Assembly (NCBI RefSeq): GCF_008704655.1
Contig: NZ_CP023688.1
Coordinates: 6,702,001-6,766,000 of the forward strand
DNA: 64,000 bases
Direction: 5' to 3'
DNA from: Streptomyces rimosus
GTDB lineage: Bacteria > Actinomycetota > Actinomycetes > Streptomycetales > Streptomycetaceae
The notes under the pieces were generated by a model, which was not told the DNA's origin, did not search any database, and saw only the letters and a list, made by a program, of their open reading frames with translations. How positions within the stretch are numbered: position 1 is the stretch's first letter; every line of letters begins with the position of its first letter. The translations under genes were made by a program, and so were the position numbers. This document shows, in pieces, positions 8,869-17,130 of the stretch.

Positions 8869-10188
8869 ATGACGGACCCCGGTACCGGAACGACGGACAC
8901 CCAGGACAGCGTTCCGATAGCCGAGCGGGACGTGGCGGCGCCGCCCGCCGCGTCCCGCCGCACCAGCCTGCTCGTCACCCTGATCCTCGGCGGCCTGACC
9001 GCGGTGCCGCCGCTCTCCATGGACATGTACCTCCCGGCCCTGCCGGAGGTCACCGAGGCGCTGCACAGCCCGGCCGCCACCGTCCAGCTCACCCTGACCA
9101 CCTGCCTCGCGGGCATGGCCCTGGGGCAGATGGTGGTCGGGCCGATGAGCGACAAGTGGGGGCGCCGCCGCCCGCTGCTCATCGGCATGATCGTCTACAT
9201 CGTCGCCACCGCGCTGTGCGCCCTGGCCACCAACGCCGAACTGCTCATCGCCTTCCGCCTCCTCCAGGGCCTGGCGGGCGCCGCCGGCATCGTCATCGCG
9301 CGGGCCGTGGTCCGCGACCTGTACGACGGCGTGGCGATGGCCCGCTTCTTCTCCACCCTGATGCTGATCTCCGGCGTCGCGCCCGTCGTGGCGCCGCTGA
9401 TCGGCGGGCAGATCCTGCGGATCACCGACTGGCGCGGCGTCTTCGTCGTCCTGACCGTGGTCGGCGTGCTGCTCACGCTGCTGGTCTGGCGCCGTCTGCA
9501 CGAGACGCTGCCGCCCGCGAAGCGGCACTCCGGCGGCCTCGGCGAGGCCCTGCACACCATGCGCTCCCTCCTCGCCGACCGGTCCTTCTCCGGCTACCTG
9601 ATCGTCGGCGCGTTCGCCTTCGCCGCGCTGTTCGCGTACATCTCCGCCTCCCCGTTCGTGATCCAGGAGATCTACGGCGCCTCCCCGCAGACCTTCAGCC
9701 TGCTGTTCGGCGTCAACTCCGTCGGCCTGGTCCTGGTCGGCCAGATCAACGGCAAGGTGCTGGTCGGCCGGGTCAGCCTGGACGTGGTGCTGGGCATCGG
9801 CCTGGGGCTGATCACGGCCGCCGCCACGGCGCTGCTGCTGATGGCCGGCGGCGTCTTCGGCGAGGTCGGGCTGTGGCCGATGGCCGCCGGGCTGTTCGTC
9901 CTGATGTCCGCGATGGGCCTGGTCATGCCGTCGGCCAACACCAAGGCGCTGCTGCGCTCCGGCCACGCGGCGGGCTCCGCCTCCGCGCTGCTGGGCACCT
10001 CCACCTTCCTCCTGGGCTCCGTCGCCTCGCCGCTCGTCGGCATCGCGGGCGAGCACACCGCCGTACCGATGGCCGTCGTGCAGCTCTCCTGCGGCGTACT
10101 GGCGCTGCTGAGCTTCCTGGGAATGTGCCGCCCGTGGCAGCGTAGGGAGGAGACCGCCACCGGGACCGGCGAGAGGACCAAGCTCTGA
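8869..10188 (+). CDS. Bcr/CflA-family MFS drug-resistance transporter
   Basis: A 439-residue 12-TM transporter. The first helix carries the Bcr/CflA signature SMDMYLPALPEV. Loop 2-3 has GPMSDKWGRRRPLL, the MFS motif A, and a DLYDG segment lies in the middle. Members export drugs or dipeptides by proton antiport. The ATG at 8869 is preferred over upstream ATGs because GGAG lies 6 nt before it. The stop TGA at 10186-10188 overlaps the extended start region of the serine hydrolase, suggesting a two-gene operon. Confidence 0.9.
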   Translation: MTDPGTGTTDTQDSVPIAERDVAAPPAASRRTSLLVTLILGGLTAVPPLSMDMYLPALPEVTEALHSPAATVQLTLTTCLAGMALGQMVVGPMSDKWGRRRPLLIGMIVYIVATALCALATNAELLIAFRLLQGLAGAAGIVIARAVVRDLYDGVAMARFFSTLMLISGVAPVVAPLIGGQILRITDWRGVFVVLTVVGVLLTLLVWRRLHETLPPAKRHSGGLGEALHTMRSLLADRSFSGYLIVGAFAFAALFAYISASPFVIQEIYGASPQTFSLLFGVNSVGLVLVGQINGKVLVGRVSLDVVLGIGLGLITAAATALLLMAGGVFGEVGLWPMAAGLFVLMSAMGLVMPSANTKALLRSGHAAGSASALLGTSTFLLGSVASPLVGIAGEHTAVPMAVVQLSCGVLALLSFLGMCRPWQRREETATGTGERTKL

Positions 10189-10244
10189 ACGCGACCGGAC
10201 TGCGCCCCGGCACCCCCGCCCGCGCCGGGCTCAACCCCGCGTGG

Positions 10245-11342
10245 ATGCACCGCCTCGTGCAGGGGGTACGGGAGGCGACCGAGGGGCCCGCGCCCTGGTG
10301 CGCGGGCGCGGTGGTGCTCGCCGGGCGCGGCCCGGTGGTCGCCGCCGAGGAGGCGGCGGGCTGGGCGCTGCGCTACGCCGGCTACGACCCGGAGCGCGAC
10401 CGGGGCGTGGAGCTGCCCCGCGACCGCTGGGAGCCGATGCGCGTCGGCACCGTCTTCGACCTGGCCTCGCTGACCAAGCTGTACACCGCGATCGTGGCCG
10501 TGCAGCAGGCCGAGCGGGGCCGCCTGGACCTGGACGCGGAGGCGCGCCGGTGGCTGCCGGGCTTCGCCGCCGGGATCACCGTACGGAGCCTGCTCACCCA
10601 CACCTCGGGCCTGCGCCCGGAACTGCCCTTCTACGAGCGGCGCGGGCGCGCGGCCCAGCTGGCCCTGCTGTGGGAGGAGGCCGCCGCGCCCGCCGCGCCG
10701 CCCGGCGGCCCGTACCGCTACTCCGACCTCAACCTCATCGCCCTCCAGCTGATCCTGGAACGGCTCACCGGGCAGCCGCTGGACGCCCTGGTGGCCGAGG
10801 GCATCACCGGCCCGCTGGGCATGACCAGCACGTCGTACGGGCCGCTGGCCCCGGCGGGTGTCGCCGCGACCGAGGACCAGCGGCGGCCGTGGGCCAAGGC
10901 GGACCGCGGCATGGTGCGCGGCGCGGTGCACGACGAGAACGCGTGGGCGCTGGGCGGCGTCGCCGGGCACGCGGGGCTGTTCTCCACGGCGCAGGACCTG
11001 GCCGTGCTGTGCCGGACGCTGCTGAACGGGGGCGCGTACGGCACGGCCCGCATCCTCGGCGCGGAGTCGGTGGCGCTGCTGCTGGACCCGCCGGGGCTCG
11101 GCTTCGGCGTGGACCAGCCGTGGTTCATGGGCGAGCTGGCGGGGCGCGGCGCGGCCGGGCACACCGGGTTCACCGGGACGAGCCTGGTGCTGGACCGGGC
11201 GACCGACACGTTCCTGGTGCTGCTGGCCAACACGGTGCACCCGCGGCGGCGCGAGGCGGGCAGCGCGCCGCGGGCGGCGGCCGCGACCCGGCTGGCGCGG
11301 GCGGTACGGGCGGGCGGACGCATGCCGGGAGCCTGCGCATAA
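10245..11342 (+). CDS. Serine hydrolase of the beta-lactamase/DD-peptidase fold (class C type)
   Basis: The protein is 365 residues from the first ATG. The serine active site is S-L-T-K in LASLTKLYTAI, the second motif YSDLN is the YxN element and HTG occurs in GHTGFTGT, all in the right order. The family includes esterases, DD-peptidases and class C beta-lactamases. No signal peptide is visible, so a cytoplasmic esterase or amidase is most likely. The in-frame sequence upstream of this ATG encodes a family-like N-terminus (GLRPGTPARAGLNP). The only start-like codons there are CTG, notably CTG at 10185, which overlaps the transporter stop and follows GAGAGGA. The true start is probably upstream of 10245. 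Confidence 0.87.
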   Translation: MHRLVQGVREATEGPAPWCAGAVVLAGRGPVVAAEEAAGWALRYAGYDPERDRGVELPRDRWEPMRVGTVFDLASLTKLYTAIVAVQQAERGRLDLDAEARRWLPGFAAGITVRSLLTHTSGLRPELPFYERRGRAAQLALLWEEAAAPAAPPGGPYRYSDLNLIALQLILERLTGQPLDALVAEGITGPLGMTSTSYGPLAPAGVAATEDQRRPWAKADRGMVRGAVHDENAWALGGVAGHAGLFSTAQDLAVLCRTLLNGGAYGTARILGAESVALLLDPPGLGFGVDQPWFMGELAGRGAAGHTGFTGTSLVLDRATDTFLVLLANTVHPRRREAGSAPRAAAATRLARAVRAGGRMPGACA

Positions 11343-11385
11343 GGGACCGGCCGGACGCTACGGCACGGCTGTCACACCCGCCCCG

Positions 11386-11391
11386 TAAAAT
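11386..11391 (+). promoter_or_regulatory. Possible -10 element (TAAAAT) for leaderless transcription of the Rsm22-like gene
   Basis: TAAAAT ends 7 nt before the ATG at 11399. There is no Shine-Dalgarno site between them, the arrangement of leaderless actinobacterial mRNAs. Inferred from spacing only. Confidence 0.4.
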
Positions 11392-11398
11392 TGCCGGA

Positions 11399-12373
11399 AT
11401 GCACGACGAACTGCGCGCCGCACTGGCCGGCCTGCTCGACGGCCTGCCGCCCACGCAGGCCGCGCGGGCCGTCGACCGGCTGATCGCCAACTACCGCGGC
11501 CGGACCCCGACCGACGCCCCGGTGCTCCGGGACCGCGCCGACGTCGCCGCGTACGCCGCCTACCGGATGCCCGCGACCTTCGAGGCCGTATGCCACGCCC
11601 TGGACGCCTTCGCGGCGCGGCTGCCGCAGTGGTCGCCCGCCACCCATGTGGACATCGGCGGCGGCACCGGCGCCGCGAGCTGGGCGGTCGCGGCCACCTG
11701 GTCCGGTCACCGCACGACCGTCTACGACTGGGCCGAACCGGCCCTGGACCTGGGCCGCGAGCTGGCCGCCGGCGTGCTGCCGGAGACCGACTGGCAGCGC
11801 CGCGTCATCGGCGCGGGCATGGCCGTCCCCGAGGGCACGGACCTGGTCACCGTCTCCTACGTACTCGGCGAGCTGCGCCCGGAGGACCGCCGGGCCGTCG
11901 TCGCCGCGGCGGCCGGCGCACAGGCCGCCGTACTGATCGAACCCGGCACCCCGGACGGCTATCTGCGCATCCGCGAGGCGCGCGAACAGCTCACGGAGGC
12001 GGGGCTGCGGATCGTCGCGCCGTGCCCGCACAGCGGCGCGTGCCCGATCGTGCCGGGCGAGGACTGGTGCCACATGTCCGCACGGGTGGCCCGCTCCTCG
12101 CTGCACCGGCAGGTCAAGGGCGGTTCGCTGCCGTACGAGGACGAGAAGTTCAGCTATGTCGCGGCGGTGCGGCCGGAGCTGGCCGACGGGTCCCCGGCCG
12201 GTGCTCCCACGGCCCGCATCGTCCGCAGACCCCAGCTCCGCAAGGGCCAGGTCCTGCTGGACCTCTGCACGGAGCAGGGCCTGCGGCGCGACACGGTCAC
12301 CAAGCGCCACGGCGAGCGCTACAAGGCCGCCCGCGACGCCGAGTGGGGCGACGCCTGGGAGCCGGCCGGCTGA
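11399..12373 (+). CDS. Small ribosomal subunit Rsm22-family methyltransferase
   Basis: A 324-residue protein. The SAM-binding motif is HVDIGGGTGAASWAVA (about residues 84-99). The C-terminal half has the Rsm22 hallmark cysteines in PCPHSGACPI and DWCHMSARV, followed by LHRQVKGGSLPYEDEKFSY. In mitochondria Rsm22/METTL17 binds the small ribosomal subunit and the cysteines hold an Fe-S cluster. The bacterial role is presumed ribosome-associated. The start has no Shine-Dalgarno but a TAAAAT 7 nt upstream, suggesting leaderless mRNA. It converges on the dimethylargininase gene with a 15-nt gap. Confidence 0.86.
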   Translation: MHDELRAALAGLLDGLPPTQAARAVDRLIANYRGRTPTDAPVLRDRADVAAYAAYRMPATFEAVCHALDAFAARLPQWSPATHVDIGGGTGAASWAVAATWSGHRTTVYDWAEPALDLGRELAAGVLPETDWQRRVIGAGMAVPEGTDLVTVSYVLGELRPEDRRAVVAAAAGAQAAVLIEPGTPDGYLRIREAREQLTEAGLRIVAPCPHSGACPIVPGEDWCHMSARVARSSLHRQVKGGSLPYEDEKFSYVAAVRPELADGSPAGAPTARIVRRPQLRKGQVLLDLCTEQGLRRDTVTKRHGERYKAARDAEWGDAWEPAG

Positions 12374-12388
12374 GGCCGAGTCTGACTC

Positions 12389-13225
12389 CTACGCGGGCGC
12401 GGACCGCAGCTCCTGTGTGCAGCACTTGACGCTGCCGCCGCCCTTGAGCAGCTCGGTCAGGTCCATGCCGACCGGCTCGTACCCGCGCTCCCGCAATGGC
12501 TCGAACAGCCCCACCGCGGCCTGCGGGAGCAGGACGTGCCGGCCGTCGCTGACCGCGTTCAGCCCGAACGCCTCCGCGTCGGCGCGCGAGGCGATCAGTG
12601 CGTCCGGGAACAGCCGGGCCAGCACCGCCCGGCTGCCCGCCGAGAAGGCGCCCGGGTAGTACATGACCTCCGAGTCCGTCGTGTCGTCCAGCACGCACAG
12701 CGCCGTGTCCAGGTGGTAGTAGCGCGGGTCGACCAGGTCCAGGCCGATCACCGGGCGGCCGAAGTACTCCTGGGCCTCGGCGTGCGAGAGCGGGCTGCTG
12801 CGGAAGCCGCGCCCGGCCAGCAGCCAGGAGGCGGTGACCGCGAAGTCGCCCTCCGCCTCGTTGACGTTCTGCGGCTCGCGGACCTCCGCGAAGCCGTGGT
12901 CCCGGAACCACGCGGCGTGTACGGCGGCCTCGCCGCGCCGCTCCTCGAAGGCGAACCGCGCGCCGAGCACCCGGCCGTCCACGACGGTGGCGCCGTTGGC
13001 CGCGAAGACCATGTCCGGCAGGTCGGGGCGGGGCCGCAGCTCCTCCACGGTGTGGCCGAGCGCGCGGTAGCGGTCGCGCAGCACCTCCCACTGGGCGAGT
13101 GCCAGCGGCAGATCGACGGGTTTGTCCGGGTCCATCCAGGGGTTGATGGAATAGCTGACCTTGAAGTGGGTCGGCGGGCACATCAGGTAGCGCCGGGGTC
13201 GGGCGCTGCGCCGGGGTGTACGCAA
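12389..13225 (-). CDS. ddaH: Dimethylarginine dimethylaminohydrolase
   Basis: A 278-residue amidinotransferase-fold hydrolase. The order is typical of DDAH: MCPPTHFKVSYSINPWM near the start, the substrate-binding MVFAANGATV, the EGDF segment (NEAEGDFAVT), a YYHLDTALCVL segment with the catalytic His, and the nucleophile Cys in GGGSVKCCTQEL near the C-terminus. It hydrolyses methylated arginines (or related guanidines) to citrulline and amine. Translation starts at TTG (13225), with GAGGAG 6 nt upstream. Arginine deiminase or another guanidine hydrolase is a less likely alternative. Confidence 0.85.
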   Translation of the reverse strand: MRTPRRSARPRRYLMCPPTHFKVSYSINPWMDPDKPVDLPLALAQWEVLRDRYRALGHTVEELRPRPDLPDMVFAANGATVVDGRVLGARFAFEERRGEAAVHAAWFRDHGFAEVREPQNVNEAEGDFAVTASWLLAGRGFRSSPLSHAEAQEYFGRPVIGLDLVDPRYYHLDTALCVLDDTTDSEVMYYPGAFSAGSRAVLARLFPDALIASRADAEAFGLNAVSDGRHVLLPQAAVGLFEPLRERGYEPVGMDLTELLKGGGSVKCCTQELRSAPA

Positions 13226-13331
13226 GGAAGGCTCCTCACGGTGGACGGGACGCGGGATGCGTACGAGACGCGTACGCGCTCAAATCGTCCACCGGGAGGA
13301 GTCGTTCCGCAGTGATCCGTTCGGGTGGTTT

Positions 13332-13520
13332 TCACCCCTGACGGGTTTGCCCGTCGCCGCGCTGCTCCTGGAGTTTGCGCAGCAGGGCGCGCCGCTGGGC
13401 CATCGGGTCGGTGCCGCCGACCGCACCGCCGCCGCCCCGGCCGCCGCGCAGCGCGCCACGGGAGAGCTTGCTGCGGGTGCCGCCGACGCCGAGCATGCTG
13501 CCCGCGTTTCCCTTGCTCAT
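13332..13520 (-). CDS. Small DUF6243-like protein
   Basis: A 62-residue basic, Gly-rich protein starting MSKGNAGSMLGVGGTRSKLS and ending in LLRKLQEQRGDG. I recognise this as a short family conserved in Streptomyces (DUF6243 type), function unknown. The ATG at 13520 is chosen because GAAGGAG lies 8 nt upstream; an earlier ATG would add ten poorly conserved residues. It is transcribed divergently from the TetR gene through a region holding three related palindromes, so it is a likely target of that repressor. Confidence 0.72.
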   Translation of the reverse strand: MSKGNAGSMLGVGGTRSKLSRGALRGGRGGGGAVGGTDPMAQRRALLRKLQEQRGDGQTRQG

Positions 13521-13557
13521 GGGGTCGTCTCCTTCGTCCGGTGCGTCCACTGATTGG

Positions 13558-13628
13558 CGAGACGTAGCGTCTCGTTCGAGAGCAAGTCTGCGACGAGACG
13601 TTGCGTCTTGTCAAGACGATACGTCTCG
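13558..13628. promoter_or_regulatory. Three operator-like palindromes between the DUF6243-like and TetR genes
   Basis: Copy 1 is CGAGACG-TAG-CGTCTCG (13558-13574, perfect). Copy 2 is GACGAGACG-TTG-CGTCTTGTC (13592-13612, one mismatch). Copy 3 is CAAGACG-ATA-CGTCTCG (13612-13628, one mismatch). Centres are 36 and 18 bp apart. Each has a 3-nt centre and the same half-site, so one dimeric regulator, most simply the adjacent TetR protein, probably binds all three. Confidence 0.7.
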
Positions 13629-13653
13629 CCTCATCCGTCGGTAGGGTTGAGCC

Positions 13654-14250
13654 ATGGCCAACAAGACACCGCCCGACTCCACGCGCCGCAGCGAACGCTC
13701 CCGCCGCGCCATCTACGACGCGGCCCTCGCCCTGGTCGGCGAGGTCGGCTACAACAAGCTGACGATCGAGGGCATCGCCGCCCGCGCCGGCGTCGGCAAG
13801 CAGACGATCTACCGCTGGTGGCCCTCGAAGGCCGCCGTCCTGCTGGACGCCTTCACCCAGGACGTCGAGGGGTACGAGGCCGGGATGCCGGACACCGGCG
13901 ATCTCGCCGCCGACCTCAAGTTCGTCCTGCGGGCCTCCGTCGACGAGTTCGCCGACGAGAAGTGGCAGGCCCCCTATCGCGCGCTCGCGGTGGCCGGCGC
14001 GAACGACGCGGAGCTGTCGGCGCGGTTCGTCGAACGGCTGCTGGAGCCCGGAATCCAGGTCTACGTGAAGCGGATGCGGGCCGCCCAGGAGAGGGGCGAG
14101 ATCGGGGCGGACGTGGACGTGCGGGTGGCGACCGAAATGGTGCTGGGCCCCTTCACACAGCGCTGGCTGATGCGGACCGGCGAGCTGACGTACGCGTACG
14201 TGGACACGCTGGTCGACCTGGCCCTCGCCGGGCTGCGGCCCCGCGCCTGA
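13654..14250 (+). CDS. TetR/AcrR-family transcriptional regulator
   Basis: A 198-residue repressor-like protein. The N-terminal helix-turn-helix reads AIYDAALALVGEVGYNKLTI then IAARAGVGKQTIYRWWPSKA, a standard TetR domain (about residues 17-65). The ligand-binding half is all-alpha, of the TetR_C type that follows IYRWWPSKA. It diverges from the small DUF6243-like gene, and three matching palindromes lie 26-96 nt upstream of its ATG, which supports autoregulation. The ligand is unknown. Confidence 0.9.
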   Translation: MANKTPPDSTRRSERSRRAIYDAALALVGEVGYNKLTIEGIAARAGVGKQTIYRWWPSKAAVLLDAFTQDVEGYEAGMPDTGDLAADLKFVLRASVDEFADEKWQAPYRALAVAGANDAELSARFVERLLEPGIQVYVKRMRAAQERGEIGADVDVRVATEMVLGPFTQRWLMRTGELTYAYVDTLVDLALAGLRPRA

Positions 14251-14478
14251 CACGGCGGCCTCGCACGCCGCGCGCGGGAGTCCGGCACACCCGGGTGAGC
14301 GGCGGGGGTATCGCGGGGGGAGTGGAAGGTAAAGGAAGAAGAACGAATGGGGGTGGATAACGGACGTAATGCTGGCATTTGCCCGTTCTTCGGCCACCCC
14401 GGATCGGTACTCCGGTCACCCGAGGAGGAGGATGGTGGCAGCATTGATCCCAGACCACCGCTCGAAGTGAGGGGATAG

Positions 14479-15222
14479 ATGGAACGCAAGAGCAGGTTCT
14501 CCCAGTGGCTTCGCCGGCCGAGGAGCGGTTCGGACGGCGGCGATACGGACACGGGATCGGCGGCGCGCAGCCGCGAGGACCTGCTGCTGGCGGTCGCCGA
14601 CGCCGGTTTCCCACTGGCCCCGGCCGCCCACCCCTCCGGCTACGGCTGTTCCTGTGAGCGCATCGGCTGTCCCACGCCCGGCCGGCACCCCGTCTCCTTC
14701 GGCTGGCAGACCGTCGCCAGCACCGACCGGGAGAAGGTCGCCGGCTGGGCGCGCGCGTATCCGCAGGCCAACTTCATCACCGCCACCGGCATCGCCCACG
14801 ACGTGCTGGACGTCCCCGCCGAGGCGGGCCGCAGCGCGCTGGAGCGCCTGGAGGCGGCCGGTGTCGAGGTCGGCCCGGTCGCGCTGAGCGGCGCGGCGTA
14901 CGGCGAGGGCCGGATGTTGTTCTTCACCGCCACCCGCGGCACCCCGGACGACGAGGACGAGTGGTGGCCCTGCGAGCTGGACTGCCATCCGGAGACCATG
15001 GACGAGCATCCGGGCCTGCGCTGGCACTGCCGCGGCAGCTACGTCCTCCTGCCGCCCTCCCGGCTCCCCGGAGACCAGCCGGCGGTGTCCTGGCTGCGCG
15101 GCCCCGAGCGGCCGGTGCCCGACCCGCTGACCCTGCTGGCATCGCTCACCGACGCCTGCGCGGAGTACGCAGACCAGCACGACCACGACCATGAAGCGGC
15201 CGCCTGGCCCATCGGCCGCTGA
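14479..15222 (+). CDS. Bifunctional DNA primase/polymerase (prim-pol) domain protein
   Basis: A 247-residue protein of a family found singly in Streptomyces chromosomes. It shows the prim-pol N-terminal pattern AVADAGFPLAPAAHPSG, a Cys cluster CSCERIGCPTPGRHP that could bind zinc, and a late RWHCRGSYVLLPPSR. The catalytic acidic residues are less clear here (a VLDVPAEAG segment lies at the expected place), so polymerase activity is not certain. It has no replication genes next to it. The 228 nt upstream hold no gene that I can see. Confidence 0.78.
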   Translation: MERKSRFSQWLRRPRSGSDGGDTDTGSAARSREDLLLAVADAGFPLAPAAHPSGYGCSCERIGCPTPGRHPVSFGWQTVASTDREKVAGWARAYPQANFITATGIAHDVLDVPAEAGRSALERLEAAGVEVGPVALSGAAYGEGRMLFFTATRGTPDDEDEWWPCELDCHPETMDEHPGLRWHCRGSYVLLPPSRLPGDQPAVSWLRGPERPVPDPLTLLASLTDACAEYADQHDHDHEAAAWPIGR

Positions 15223-15225
15223 TCC

Positions 15226-15247
15226 GGCGGCACCGCCGGGTGCCGCC
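15226..15247. terminator. Bidirectional hairpin between prim-pol and lipoprotein genes
   Basis: GGCGGCAC (15226-15233) and GTGCCGCC (15240-15247) make a perfect 8-bp stem with a 6-nt loop, filling the 27-nt gap between convergent genes. Confidence 0.5.
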
Positions 15248-15249
15248 CG

Positions 15250-16227
15250 CTACAGCGACTTGGCGGACGTCTTCGCCTCCAGCCGGTGGAGGAAGGCGAC
15301 CTTCTCCGCGGTGCCCGCGGCCGGGACCTTCACCACCTGTTCCGACAGGGTCGTGAAGGTCATCCGGTTGGACGACTTCGCCGGGCCGTCCATGATCCCC
15401 TTTATCTCCGGGGGGATATTGATCCGCGCGCCCTCGGAGACGGTCTTCTGCTGGTGGTAGTACGTCGAGAAGAAGACCAGCGCCCCGCCGTCCTTGGTGC
15501 GCAGCGCGACCGGCGCGTAATCGGACGGCTGGTCCTCGTACTGGATACGCGCACCCGGCTGCCGGCCCTGCTGCTCGCGCAGCTTCCGCCACTGGTCGGT
15601 GGCCGGCCCGGGCGCGAAGACTTCGCCCTTGCCGGTGTTCAGGTACGCCGCGTACGCCTTGCCCAGCTCGCCCGGCGCGACCTTCAGCCCGGAGTCCTTG
15701 GCGTCGGCCGGCACCACCTCGGCGTAGCCGTCCGGGTCCGTCTTGAACTGCGGGATCTGGTTGTCGCTCAGCGCCGAGAGGTAGCTCGCCTTCCACTTGG
15801 CGCCCATCGCGTCACGGGTGAACACCAGGAACCACCGCGTGTTGTTGCGGTTGCTGACCGCGTCCGCGAGGAACACCTTCGGCCAGCCCGCCTGCCGGGG
15901 CACGGTGAAGTGCGGGCTGGTCAGCGTCAGCGGCGGGAACTTGGGGTTGCCCTGCGGGCTGACCGCGTGCCCCGCCTTGGTGAGCGCCTGGTCGACGGCG
16001 AGCAGCGACTCCGTCTCGTACGTCGGGTTCACCTTCGGGTCCAGCTTGCTGTTGGACGCGTTGAACCCGTCGGTGAACTGCTTGAGAGCCGTGGCGGCCT
16101 CAGCCTTCGACACCGCCGGCAGCATCTCCCGTTCGCCGTGCACGGTCATGCACCCGCTCAGCGTCAGCAGCGCCGCGCTCGCGGCGGTCAGCGTCACGGG
16201 CACCCGGAACGGCGACCTGCGTGTCAT
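15250..16227 (-). CDS. Lipoprotein of unknown function next to efeU
   Basis: A 325-residue protein. The chosen start MTRRSPFRVPV has GAAGGAG 10 nt upstream and gives a clean lipoprotein signal ending TLSGC (about residue 26). An upstream ATG would add 25 Pro/Arg-rich residues without a ribosome site. I cannot name the mature protein; it resembles uncharacterised Streptomyces lipoproteins with no catalytic motif. Its first 128 nt overlap the 3' end of efeU in another frame. Cotranscription suggests a role linked to the cell surface or to iron uptake, which is inference only. Confidence 0.75.
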   Translation of the reverse strand: MTRRSPFRVPVTLTAASAALLTLSGCMTVHGEREMLPAVSKAEAATALKQFTDGFNASNSKLDPKVNPTYETESLLAVDQALTKAGHAVSPQGNPKFPPLTLTSPHFTVPRQAGWPKVFLADAVSNRNNTRWFLVFTRDAMGAKWKASYLSALSDNQIPQFKTDPDGYAEVVPADAKDSGLKVAPGELGKAYAAYLNTGKGEVFAPGPATDQWRKLREQQGRQPGARIQYEDQPSDYAPVALRTKDGGALVFFSTYYHQQKTVSEGARINIPPEIKGIMDGPAKSSNRMTFTTLSEQVVKVPAAGTAEKVAFLHRLEAKTSAKSL

Positions 16228-17098
16228 GGGGCTCGGGCTCCTTCGGGGCGACCGGGGCCGGGGCGGCCTGGGCGGCCGCCGGGGTGGCACGATTCGGCGC
16301 AACCCTACCGGGGGCGAGGAACAGGGCCAGCGTGGGGACCAGATACAGCGCCCACACCGTGACCTGGAGGACGGTCGGGTCGGGCTGGAAGTTGAAGACG
16401 CCCTTGAGCAGCGTGCCGTACCAGCTGTCCGCCTCGTAGGCGTCGCCCAGATCGAACGCCTTCGTGGACAGGCCCGGCAGCAGCCCCGCTTCCTGGAGGT
16501 CGTGGCAGCCGTACGCCAGCACGCCCGCGGCGACCACCACGAGCATCCCGCCGGTCCAGGTGAAGAACTTCGCCAGGTTGATGCGCACGGCGCCGCGGTA
16601 GAACAGCCACCCCAGGGCCACCGCCGTCAGCAGCCCCAGCAGGGCGCCGGCCAGCGGGCGCCAGCCGTCGTCCGCGCTGCTCGCCGCCGCCCAGATGAAC
16701 AGGGCCGTCTCCAGGCCCTCGCGCCCCACCGCCAGGAAGGCGGTGACCACCAGCGCCGTCGTGCCCATCGCGAGCGCCGCGTCCAGCCTGCTGTGCAGTT
16801 CCTTCTTCAGGTGCCGCGCGGTCCGCCGCATCCAGAAGACCATCCACGTCACCAGGCCCACCGCGATGATCGACAGCGAGCCGCCGAGCGCCTCCTGGGC
16901 CTCGAACGTCAGGGTCTGCGAGCCGAACTGGAGCGCGGCACCGAACACCAGCGACAGCAGGACGGCGCTGCCCACGCCGAGCCACACCGGCCGCAGCGCC
17001 TCCCGCCGGCCGGTTTTGACCAGATAGGCGATCAGGATGCAGACGACGAGGCTGGCTTCCAGGCCCTCGCGCAGGCCGATCAAGTAGTTGCCGAACAC
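16100..17098 (-). CDS. efeU: Ferrous iron permease EfeU (FTR1 family)
   Basis: A 332-residue membrane permease. The two iron-channel REGLE motifs are present: REGLEASL near residue 10 and REGLETAL near residue 150. About seven hydrophobic helices are visible. GTG at 17098 is the start, with GGAAGGA just upstream. EfeU imports iron, with EfeO as periplasmic binder and EfeB as the Dyp-type peroxidase. The C-terminal tail after LALFLAPGRV is Ala/Pro-rich and then Arg/Asp-rich, reading 128 nt into the next gene; it looks like read-through beyond a conserved core. Confidence 0.92.
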   Translation of the reverse strand: MFGNYLIGLREGLEASLVVCILIAYLVKTGRREALRPVWLGVGSAVLLSLVFGAALQFGSQTLTFEAQEALGGSLSIIAVGLVTWMVFWMRRTARHLKKELHSRLDAALAMGTTALVVTAFLAVGREGLETALFIWAAASSADDGWRPLAGALLGLLTAVALGWLFYRGAVRINLAKFFTWTGGMLVVVAAGVLAYGCHDLQEAGLLPGLSTKAFDLGDAYEADSWYGTLLKGVFNFQPDPTVLQVTVWALYLVPTLALFLAPGRVAPNRATPAAAQAAPAPVAPKEPEPHDTQVAVPGARDADRRERGAADAERVHDRARRTGDAAGGVEG

Positions 17099-17130
17099 AG
17101 AGGTCCTTCCTTTCCCTTGCGGTGCCGCCG

